In this document: positions 19,639 through 23,857 of the stretch, piece after piece
How positions within the stretch are numbered: position 1 is the stretch's first letter
Layout of the letters: each line of letters begins with the position of its first letter
DNA from: Silene noctiflora
Taxonomy: Eukaryota > Streptophyta > Magnoliopsida > Caryophyllales > Caryophyllaceae
Direction: 5' to 3'
Assembly (NCBI GenBank): GCA_009801015.1
Contig: VHZZ01000124.1
Location: 286,595-310,451, forward strand
Length of the DNA stretch: 23,857 bases
Program-made: the position numbers and the translations under genes
The notes under the pieces: model-generated
Told to the model about the DNA's origin: nothing
What the model saw: the letters and a program-made list of their open reading frames with translations, nothing else
Database searches by the model: none

Positions 19639-20558
19639 ACATTTTTTCTCCTTTCAAATTTACATAAATATTTAGTAAAATATTGTAAAAGGTTGTACCT
19701 TATATCTGTAATACAAGAAATATTTTTAGTAATATTGATTTACTTATATGTTTTTAAGTGATATGGAGTACTAAAGGTTTACAAATGTCTCTTATGCAAG
19801 AACAATATTAAAGATATATGGAGTATTAAATTTGAATATTACACCTCTTAAAAAAAAATATCTTCCTTTTTACATGTGATTTCTACAGCAAACAAGTTAC
19901 GCGGATATGCTAGACTTGGCAGTTCAACACATCAAAGGGCTTCAAAATGAAGTTGAGGTATAATTCTCAATTTGATACTCAAAATAGAGTTTTGAGTAAT
20001 TGAGCACATCTTCATTTGTTTTAGTATATAAGTTGTTTGTAGTTGATCTGTGCGGGTTGTATTTAGGAGTGATAATCTCAATACTAACAAACGGATGTCG
20101 ATTCATTCTAATGAAAATGATTATAGTATACATATGGTTGACGGTGAGTCTTTTTAGAGTTAAATATACAACAAGTTCAAATCATAATATAAAGCATCTT
20201 ATTTGATAAATTAATAGATTAGTCAATAACTATTAAAACTCTTGTCAAAATTTATTAACATTTTTTTATAACACTTAGTTTCCTAATCTTTAATAATCAT
20301 AAAATGTAACATAGAGTTTTCTTTTAAACGATAATAATACACTCGGTAGAATATATCTTCAGTTAGTCTACAACACACAAGTTCTAAACTTATTGAATAA
20401 ATTCTTCAAAGGTTTTATGGAAATTTGATTAATGCATTTCTTTGCTATATAGATAAAATATTAACATTTGTCATCTATATTTTGAATATGCCTAGAAACT
20501 TAAAGGAGACGTTGATCGTTGCACCTGTGGTTGCAAGGAGAACATGCAACAACATTGA
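4751..20558 (+). CDS. bHLH128: bHLH128/AKS2-like transcription factor (six exons)
   Basis: Coding segments 4751-5156, 14633-14988, 15104-15223, 19415-19480, 19889-19957 and 20496-20558 join into 359 residues, close to the 362 I recall for Arabidopsis bHLH128. Domains in order: Ser-rich start; LTRYGSAPSSFLSSV (23-37); His/Gln-rich run (49-63); LIRHSSSPPGFLNHL (117-131); LSRLGSQMSF (158-167); SVPCKIRAKRG (273-283); bHLH from about 280 to 341, with basic residues E293, R294, R296, R297 and helix-2 text DMLDLAVQHIKGLQ; Cys-rich tail RCTCGC (347-352). ERxRR predicts E-box binding as a dimer in the nucleus. Family knowledge: Arabidopsis AKS proteins activate KAT1 in guard cells and are inhibited when ABA-activated SnRK2 phosphorylates LxRxxS serines bound by 14-3-3. 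S28, S122 and S163 fit that motif; the regulation here is inferred. bHLH129 is the alternative orthologue. No disruption is seen. Confidence 0.93.
6135..6374. mobile_element. Possible decayed Stowaway-like MITE in intron 1
   Basis: CTCCTTCATTCAACTTTTATTG follows a TA at 6133-6134. At the other end, sequence ending GAAGAAG before TA (6375-6376) reads back as CTTCTTC...CACTTTTATTA, which pairs only partly with the left arm. Size (240 bp) and TA flanks fit Stowaway. The right boundary is uncertain. Confidence 0.35.
6824..6985. mobile_element. Foldback MITE with about 50-bp inverted arms
   Basis: The left arm GGGCATATCCGTCGCAAGTT, continuing to 'accatgtgggta' near 6873, is mirrored by the right arm. 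Read inward from 6985 the right arm is GAGCATATATCAGTCACAAG and so on to 'ccccatgtgggta'. Arm identity by eye is high apart from small gaps. The arms make up about two thirds of the 162 bp, so the transcript could form a hairpin. No clear target duplication was found, so the superfamily (perhaps Mutator-like) is open. Confidence 0.7.
7025..7710. mobile_element. Inverted-repeat MITE with CCTGAGGTTTG repeats, split by a Stowaway
   Basis: The left arm (7025-7137) carries three spaced copies of CCTGAGGTTTG or CCTAAGGTTTG, separated by TAATTCCACTTT-like strings. The right arm (about 7600-7710) is the reverse complement, with decayed versions of the same units (CCTGAGATTTG, TTCTGAGATTT, CATGAGGTTTT). 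The shared 'tttgatgatct' string at the inner arm ends confirms the pairing. The interior is AT-rich and contains the Stowaway at 7305-7561. No transposase is encoded. Confidence 0.6.
7305..7561. mobile_element. Stowaway-type MITE nested in the inverted-repeat MITE
   Basis: The left terminus CTTCCTCTATTCAACTCCAC and the right terminus, read back as CTTTCTTCATTCAACTTCAC, agree over about 31 bases, both continuing TCTACCACTTT. TA flanks both ends (7303-7304, 7562-7563). It is 257 bp long and noncoding, with a Stowaway-typical interior. Confidence 0.88.
7815..8132. mobile_element. Stowaway-type MITE in intron 1
   Basis: The left end ATCCCTCCTATTCACCATTT and the right end, read back as CTCCCTCTTATTCTTCTTTT, form imperfect inverted termini. 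Both are flanked by TA (7813-7814, 8133-8134). The interior is pyrimidine-rich on the + strand and noncoding. Its termini resemble those of the 2109-2423 element. Confidence 0.65.
9316..9473. repeat. Dispersed MITE-like repeat, copy 2
   Basis: It begins at 'atatctctcttaaaac' and runs through 'aaaacggattaaatatatgtcac' and 'ttatgtcttatctatgg'. By eye it aligns along its length with 12132-12292, and its core with 4353-4497. The three copies show an old, short, noncoding repeat family. Confidence 0.6.
9476..9995. mobile_element. Stowaway-type MITE (outer) containing a second Stowaway
   Basis: The left terminus CTTCCTCCATACCACACCAA and the right terminus, read back as CTCCTTCCATACCAGACTAA, match over about 38 bases, extending through TGGTAACATTGACTTTTT. 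TA flanks both ends (9474-9475, 9996-9997). Without the inner element it would be about 256 bp. Its right end is partly duplicated just outside (see 9950-10031). Confidence 0.88.
9596..9857. mobile_element. Stowaway-type MITE (inner) nested in another Stowaway
   Basis: CTTCTTCCGTTCCATTTGTT on the left pairs with the right end, read back as CTTCCTCCGTTCCATTTAAT; both arms then share TTTACGTTT. TA duplications sit at 9594-9595 and 9858-9859. It is 262 bp long and includes an A17 run near 9783. The insertion interrupts the outer Stowaway, so it is the younger of the two. Confidence 0.88.
9950..10031. repeat. 35-bp tandem duplication at a Stowaway end
   Basis: ATAGTGCCAAAAAGTCAATG followed by 'ttaccatt(a/g)gtctgg' occurs at 9950-9984 and again at 9997-10031, offset by 47 bases with one mismatch. 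The first copy is the right terminus of the outer Stowaway; the second begins at the TA target site. Confidence 0.9.
10073..10979. mobile_element. Non-autonomous element with TGTTCTTTTGGACT termini and internal repeat arrays
   Basis: The left end GGCCATGTTCTTTTGGACTT and the right end, read back as CTTTGTTCTTTTGGACTG, form inverted termini of about 15 bases. Each side then carries an array of AGTTCAGATCCTATA-type units (10110-10290 and 10742-10960). These units lie in the same orientation on both sides instead of mirrored. The middle holds an AT-rich block and a trinucleotide microsatellite. TTA abuts both ends (10070-10072 and 10980-10982), a possible 3-bp duplication that would suggest a PIF/Harbinger relative, but superfamily is not settled. 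There is no coding capacity. Confidence 0.6.
10581..10705. repeat. Compound (AAT)n-(ATG)n-(AAC)n microsatellite
   Basis: Runs of AAT, then about ten ATG/GAT units, then AAT, AAC and an A-run follow one another inside the 10073-10979 element. Confidence 0.9.
11339..11437. mobile_element. Short (99-bp) Stowaway derivative
   Basis: CTCCCTTCTATTCAACCTAA and the right end, read back as CTCCCTCCTATTTAGCCATT, are imperfect inverted termini continuing into TGTTCC. TA flanks both ends (11337-11338, 11438-11439). At 99 bp it is shorter than its relatives here and probably lost most of its interior. Confidence 0.8.
12132..12292. repeat. Dispersed MITE-like repeat, copy 3
   Basis: It aligns by eye with 9316-9473: both share 'atctctcttaaaac', the CCGTCTTAATATTAAAACAG-like palindrome, 'aaatatcacttgc' and 'tttgtcttatatatg'. 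It ends at 'gtcttaaatttaagacgaat', itself a short inverted repeat. Confidence 0.6.
14633..14988 (+). CDS. bHLH128: bHLH128-like exon 2
   Basis: It completes codon 136 and encodes residues 137-254, including LSRLGSQMSF and the acidic/Ser-rich stretch SSWEDSNDGFSFSGPSNKR, which parallels the Arabidopsis bHLH128 middle region. The acceptor is TTGTCAG and the donor CAG|GTACTA. An in-frame ATG at 14626 lies in the intron and is not a start. Confidence 0.92.
14989..15103 (+). other. Intron 2 (115 bp) with a (TTG)n tract before its acceptor
   Basis: Phase-0 intron, GTACTA to TTTAATAG. The pyrimidine-rich region before the acceptor consists largely of TTG repeats (15070-15090), a length-variable sequence where U2AF would normally bind. 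Confidence 0.9.
15104..15223 (+). CDS. bHLH128: bHLH128-like exon 3
   Basis: It encodes residues 255-294, ending in the basic region: SVPCKIRAKRG, FATHPRSIAER. Most FBH-clade proteins have Cys where this one has Phe284; as I recall, Phe is common in the bHLH128/129 branch. The donor is CGG|GTCAGT, phase 0. Confidence 0.93.
15557..15764 (+). mobile_element. LTR A of a TRIM-like short LTR element; fossil
   Basis: This 208-bp block aligns by eye with 16261-16478; 'agagtaaatccgtgagg', 'cccaaa', 'caatatcgt' and 'tagacac' are shared. It ends CACAACA and is followed by 'gtatcagagcc' at 15769-15779. That is the complement of the initiator tRNA-Met 3' end used as a plant primer binding site. The two LTRs are clearly diverged, so the insertion is old. 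Confidence 0.65.
15765..16260 (+). mobile_element. Internal domain of the TRIM-like element (primer site to purine tract); fossil
   Basis: About 500 bp start with the tRNA-Met-type primer binding site and end with the polypurine tract GAGAGGAGGA (16250-16259) directly before the second LTR. It holds no gag or pol similarity. That size and the absence of coding sequence define TRIM elements, which depend on enzymes supplied by autonomous relatives. Confidence 0.6.
16261..16478 (+). mobile_element. LTR B of the TRIM-like element, followed by a second primer site; fossil
   Basis: The LTR begins TGTTGGGGTAC directly after the purine tract and ends near GCACAATA. It is followed by another 'gtatcagagcccaagg' (16482-16497), the same primer site and first internal bases seen after LTR A. 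The order LTR-internal-LTR-internal start implies a tandem element, as arises by recombination between LTRs. The second internal copy cannot be followed beyond about 16515. Confidence 0.65.
16516..16815 (+). other. Noncoding sequence left of the hAT MITE, probably LTR-element internal remains
   Basis: No domain or reliable frame is seen. It is more GC-balanced than the host intron and continues on the other side of the hAT MITE (17583-18172) up to a polypurine tract. Both parts probably belong to one decayed noncoding LTR element, but its 5' LTR was not found. Confidence 0.4.
16816..17582. mobile_element. hAT-type MITE with exact 8-bp target duplication
   Basis: The element proper is 16824-17574 (751 bp). 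Left terminus CAGAGTTGGCAAT and right terminus, read back as TAGAGTTGGCAAT, match at 12 of 13 positions. GGTTGGAC flanks it on both sides (16816-16823 and 17575-17582), an exact 8-bp duplication as made by hAT transposases. Its ends (about 16840-17050 and 17340-17570) are GC-rich and full of GGCCC, GGGCC and CGTGCC motifs, typical subterminal sites of this group. The middle is AT-rich. Open frames on both strands in the GC-rich arms are by-products of the composition; no transposase is present. Confidence 0.92.
17583..18172 (+). mobile_element. 3' internal part of a noncoding LTR element; fossil
   Basis: T/G-rich noncoding sequence ends in the polypurine tract AAGGTGGAGA (18162-18171) directly before an LTR starting at 18173. 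Short open frames show no gag or pol similarity. A T-run sits at 18042-18057. Confidence 0.5.
18173..18846 (+). mobile_element. Copia-type 3' LTR in intron 3; fossil
   Basis: It begins TGTTAGAATTTTAG right after a purine tract and probably ends TTACAACA (18839-18846), giving TGTT/AACA termini and about 674 bp. TATAAAG at 18346-18352 is a plausible LTR promoter. It is followed after 28 bases by a (GA)n run. The part near 18720-18800 (gaatttgctctccttc, ggacgtgg, then 'tattgttctta') resembles the U5 end of plant copia LTRs. It is unrelated to the TRIM LTRs upstream, and its partner LTR is not in the window. Confidence 0.55.
18381..18431. repeat. (GA)25 microsatellite inside the copia-type LTR
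   Basis: This is an uninterrupted 51-base GA run, just after the predicted transcription start of the LTR. GA/CT repeats near plant promoters can bind BPC-type factors; any such role here is inference. Confidence 0.97.
19415..19480 (+). CDS. bHLH128: bHLH128-like exon 4
   Basis: It encodes residues 295-316 (ERRTRISGKLKKLQD, then LVPNMDK): the end of the basic region, helix 1 and the loop start. As recalled, this is identical to Arabidopsis bHLH128 over these residues. The acceptor is AACAG and the donor AAG|GTGATT, phase 0. Confidence 0.94.
19481..19888 (+). other. Intron 4 (408 bp)
   Basis: GTGATT to TCTACAG, phase 0. It is AT-rich and holds a T40 homopolymer. No other feature was seen. 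Confidence 0.92.
19595..19634. repeat. T40 homopolymer in intron 4
   Basis: Forty consecutive T. It could be the antisense poly(A) of a lost retroposon, but no adjoining element is recognisable. Confidence 0.97.
19889..19957 (+). CDS. bHLH128: bHLH128-like exon 5
   Basis: It encodes residues 317-339 (QTSYADMLDLAVQHIK, then GLQNEVE), the loop end and helix 2 of the dimerisation domain. The acceptor is CTACAG and the donor GAG|GTATAA, phase 0. Confidence 0.94.
19958..20495 (+). other. Intron 5 (538 bp)
   Basis: GTATAA to TGCCTAG, phase 0. It is AT-rich with no recognisable element. Short open frames on both strands are chance. Confidence 0.9.
20496..20558 (+). CDS. bHLH128: bHLH128-like terminal exon 6
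   Basis: It encodes residues 340-359 (KLKGDVDRCTCGCKENMQQH) and the stop TGA at 20556-20558. The CTCGC motif matches the family's C-terminal TCGC tail and confirms the acceptor at 20494-20495. Confidence 0.9.
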   Translation, partial: KLKGDVDRCTCGCKENMQQH

Positions 20559-20908
20559 TTCAAGAAGATCGAGTGTTGTAGTGAAAACAAAGTTCGCTAT
20601 TTATTTCCTTTGAGGAAGTTTGGTGATTCAAAACTTCTCCGACATGTTAACACACTAAATGGGTGAATTTTGGTTGTACATATGAGCTTTAACGATTCTC
20701 ACAAATATTTAGTTGAGTTAAGCATGTTATAGAATCTTTTTTTTCTTTTTGTGATAGCAACACTCTTGAATATTTGTAGGCATTGTGAATACCTTTCACC
20801 AAGAATTGGAGTACTTCTTATCTTTGCTGCACACTTTCCTCTTGAAAATTCTTCATTTTTTTAATGTTTGAGCTAGCATGAATCTATTCTATTTTTTAAT
20901 GGAAAAGA
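20559..20908 (+). other. 3' untranslated and flanking sequence of the bHLH128-like gene
   Basis: AT-rich sequence between the stop codon and the copia LTR. No canonical AATAAA was seen, which is common in plants, so the cleavage site cannot be placed. If the transcript runs beyond about 350 bases, its end lies in the copia LTR. Confidence 0.5.
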
Positions 20909-21096
20909 TGTGTAATTCACCTTAATATAAGAAACGTACAAGCTATTATATTTATACAACAATATGATCAAAGATCTTGGCATAAGCTACCCTACAAATA
21001 AGGCAAAAGAATATACACAAAATAATTGCAATATCACAAGGGGTATGTACCGAATCAGAATGATATCGGAAATAATATCGTAATATTATTTTCACA
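20909..21096 (-). repeat. 3' LTR of the copia element (188 bp); fossil
   Basis: On the + strand it runs from TGTGTAATTC to TTTTCACA, so its termini are the inverted TGTG/CACA. The purine tract TTGAGGGGGAG (- strand, 21097-21107) abuts it. A TTGTATAAATATAATAGC promoter-like string reads on the - strand at 20942-20959. Transcription from it would head toward the bHLH128 3' end. Confidence 0.75.
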
Positions 21097-23685
21097 CTCC
21101 CCCTCAAGTTGGAGCACTAGGCAATCCGATGCCCAACTTGAATTGTAAATACGTGAAGGCTTCAATGCCAAGAGCCTTAGTGAACAAATCCGCAACTTGC
21201 TCTCTGCTTCTTACATGCGACGTTGATATTGTGTTATCCACCAGATGTTTGCGCACGAAATGACAATCTATTTCTATATGTTTCGTACGATCATGAAAGA
21301 CGGGATTCTTGGCGATATGTAGTGCCGCCTGATTGTCACAAAACATGTTCATGGGCTTCGTGTGATTTATTCCAAGCGAGTTAAGAAAAGACTTTACCCA
21401 AATTAATTCGCTTGTTAACGCGGCCATTGCTCGATATTCCGCTTCGGCGGAAGATCTAGCTACTGTGCTTTGTTTTTTTTGCTTTCCATGAAATGGGTGT
21501 ATTCCCTAATGACACAAAGTAGCCAGTCAAAGACCGTCTAGTTAACGGACAACTTGCCCAATCCGAGTCCGAATAACCTTGAAGTTGTAAAGCTGAGTCA
21601 CTACTCATAATAATCCCTTTTCCAAGGCTGCCTTTAGCATATCGTATAACTCTCATGGCCGCTTCCCAATGTTCTTTCCTTGGTGCGTGGACGAACTGCG
21701 ACAATATATGCACAACGTACACCAAATCTGGTCTTGTTATGGTTAAGTACACGAGTCGACCGATCAATCTTCTATACTTAATTGGGTCTTTAAGAAGGTA
21801 ACCCTCAGCTAATGCCAATTGGTGATTTCGTTGGATGGGTGTATCTATAGGCTTTGCCCCTTCCAAACCTGCTTCTGCTACAATTTCCATGGCGTACTTC
21901 CGTTGACTGAGAAAGAGGCCTTTCGGTCCCCATGCTACCTCTATTCCTAGGAAGTAATTTAAACGCCCGAGGTCCTTAATCCCAAATGTTGTATCAAGGA
22001 AGTGCTTGAGTCGTGTACTTGCCCCTTTATCGTTGCTCACAACGATCATATCGTCTACATATACTAGAATGCAGAGAAAAACGTTACCTTTATTGTAGGT
22101 GAAAAGGGAGTAATCTGCCATTGATTGACTAAACCCGTATTCCTTCAATGAGTCCGTCAACTTCGCAACCCAATTTCTCGATGCCTGTTTCAGGCCGTAT
22201 AAAGATTTTAAAAATTTGCAGGCTTTGTTTGCTCCTTGAACACCGAAACCTTGAGGCAACCGCATGTGTACTTCTTCACTTAGATCACCATGGAGGAAGG
22301 CGTTATTAACGTCCAATTGGTCAATGTTCCATCTCTTTGAAATCGCGACGGCCAACAAGCAACGTACACTCGTCATCTTTGCCACGGGAGCGAAAGTTTC
22401 ATGGTAATCTATGCCTTCAATTTGGGTGAAACCTTGCGCTACTAATCGTGCCTTATACCGTTCTACTGTACCGCCGACTTTGTATTTCACTTTATAGACC
22501 CATTTGCACCCAATGGGTCGCTTTCCTTCCGGTAAATCAACAATTTTCCATGTCCCATTACTTTCTAGAGCTTGGATTTCTTTGGCCATGGCATTTCTCC
22601 ACTCGACTTGCTTTGCTGCCTCAAAGTAGCTAGTTCGCTCTTTTATTTCATCAATTTTCATCAAAAAACTTCTGTAATTAGAAGAAAAATAATCGGTGGT
22701 GACATAATTAATTATTGGATAACGAGTACCTTTCATGGAAGTCGCAGACGGAACTGGATGAGCTGGAGATGTGGGGTTTATAACTCGAGTCGACTTACAA
22801 ATGTAGTCCTTCTTCCAATAGGGTTCGAATTTGTCACAAGCCCCGCGACCTTGTCTTTCTTCTGTTTCTATAGTCACAGCTCCTTCACCCTGCTGCCTTT
22901 TACTCTCTTCCTCATGCTCATGTTCTATAACACTCCCCCTTGCTTCATCATTCCCAACATACACTCCGTTGGACTGATCAATAAGCGACTGATCATCAAC
23001 CGGATACTCATATGGTACACCAATTTGTTTTGCAAACAATTCCGATTCTTGCGTTGGTGCCCTATTTTCTAAGTGCATATTGGTACTAGCAAGAGGAAAT
23101 ATGTGCTCATAGAAAATTACATCCTGAGAAACCATAAATTTCCGCTCCTTTAAATCATAAACTCGCCACCCTTTTTTCCTTGCGGATAACCAATAAATAT
23201 ACAGCGTTTCCCTCTTTCTTTAAATTTATCTTTGGGTCTATCCTTGTTATGAGCATAGCACAAGAATCCTAACACACGGAGATTTTCGAGACATGGTTTT
23301 GTTCCATACAAAATTTCATACGGAGTTTGACCGTTAAGAACACGAGTAGGGGTCCTATTGATCAAATATGCATCTGTAAGGATGCATTCTCCCTAAAACT
23401 CTAATGGTAAGTCAGCTTGGAAACGAAGTGCTCGGGCCTTTTCCAAAATGTGTCTATGTTTCCGCTCCACCCTTCCATTTTGTTGAGGGGTGTCGATGTT
23501 ACTAGTTTGGAAAATTATTCCACTATCTTTGTAAAAGGCTTTCAATGTCCCCGAAAGGAATTCAGTTCCATTGTCACTTTGAATGAGTTTTACTTGTTTT
23601 CCAAATTGTGTTAAAACCATCTTACAAAAGTTTTGAACTAGATTACAAACCTCGCCCCGATCCTTCATTAAAAACACCCACACTC
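20909..23685 (-). mobile_element. Ty1/copia retrotransposon, 3' two-thirds; fossil
   Basis: Read on the - strand, parts appear in order: integrase core (about 23680-23390, with DNGTEF and ERKHRHILEKAR text) and integrase C-terminal region (about 23370-23100). Next comes reverse transcriptase (about 22560-21850, with KCK/RYKARLVAQGFTQ-type text, VNNAFLHGDL and the YVDD box near 22050). RNase H follows (about 21600-21150, with DSDWA and DNQAALHIAKNPVFHDRTKH text), then a purine tract and the LTR. This order (integrase before reverse transcriptase) defines Ty1/copia. The element is broken, with roughly three breaks. Gag, protease and the 5' LTR are not in the window because another element enters at 23685. 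It lies head-on to bHLH128, 350 bp past its stop. Confidence 0.93.
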
Positions 23686-23857
23686 TGTAACACCCGAGAA
23701 TAAATAATTCATATTTTAAATTATTCTAATAATTAATTAAGGTAAATATTAATTTAAATATTATTTTTGTAAAATATGAAATCCTATAATATATTAATTA
23801 TATTATTACTACTTAAGTCCGTCTTAAATGTATAGTAGCATTTAGGCGTTAAATAAG
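23686..23857 (+). mobile_element. Start of an LTR-like element inserted into the copia integrase region; fossil
   Basis: Integrase-like coding similarity stops abruptly at 23685 and an AT-rich noncoding sequence beginning TGTAACACCCGAGAATAAAT follows. TGTAACACCC is a frequent start of plant Ty3/gypsy LTRs. The last bases before it, CACTC (23681-23685), would be the 5-bp target duplication if the far junction repeats them. The element continues beyond the window, so neither length nor family can be confirmed. Confidence 0.45.

Noticed and set aside
21456-23072. Open frames on the + strand opposite the copia polymerase region
   Set aside because: They are complementary-strand shadows of the retroelement coding sequence with no domain of their own.
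1-23857. CRISPR arrays, operons, attachment sites or other prokaryotic systems
   Set aside because: No regularly spaced repeats, compact gene clusters or ribosome binding site patterns exist; spliced genes and plant transposons show eukaryotic nuclear DNA.

Overview
The window is nuclear DNA of a flowering plant, most likely a eudicot. It is AT-rich and its one host gene is split by GT-AG introns. It is crowded with Stowaway MITEs, a hAT-type MITE, LTR retrotransposon remains, and CACTA-like and Helitron-like pieces. No prokaryotic or organellar signature was seen. The order cannot be fixed by eye; the repeats look like those of Caryophyllales, but that is only an impression.

The host gene lies on the + strand from 4751 to 20558, in six exons (4751-5156, 14633-14988, 15104-15223, 19415-19480, 19889-19957, 20496-20558). 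All five introns are GT-AG and the frame stays open across every junction. The product is 359 residues and matches the plant bHLH128 transcription factor (Arabidopsis bHLH128, also called AKS2) along its length. It has an N-terminal RYGSAPSSF block, a RHSSSPPGF block, an RLGSQMSF block, the bHLH domain and a Cys-rich tail. A TATA box (4566-4571) and a pyrimidine-rich leader without an upstream ATG precede it. Intron 1 is about 9.5 kb and intron 3 about 4.2 kb, and both are swollen by transposable elements.

Layout. 1-1077: 3' part of a Gypsy-like LTR. 1078-1740: an AC-rich, strand-asymmetric tract of unknown origin. 2109-2423: Stowaway MITE. About 2490-3668: remnant of a CACTA-type element carrying two younger insertions. 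3690-4220: probable short Helitron. 4221-4750: proximal promoter and leader. 5157-14632 (intron 1): foldback MITEs, four convincing Stowaway elements (one inside another) plus weaker ones, and a 0.9-kb element with arrays of an AGTTCAGATCCTATA-type repeat. 15224-19414 (intron 3): a tandem short LTR element of TRIM type, a hAT MITE with an exact 8-bp target duplication, and the 3' end of another LTR element with its LTR. 20909-23685: a broken Ty1/copia element on the - strand, entered at its integrase region by a further LTR-like element that runs off the window end.

No new multi-gene system is visible. The points most worth following are the three LxRxxS phosphosite-like motifs in the bHLH protein, the layered insertions, the 0.9-kb element with same-orientation arrays, a three-copy dispersed repeat that includes a palindrome in the bHLH128 promoter, and a copia LTR that could drive antisense transcription into the end of the bHLH gene.
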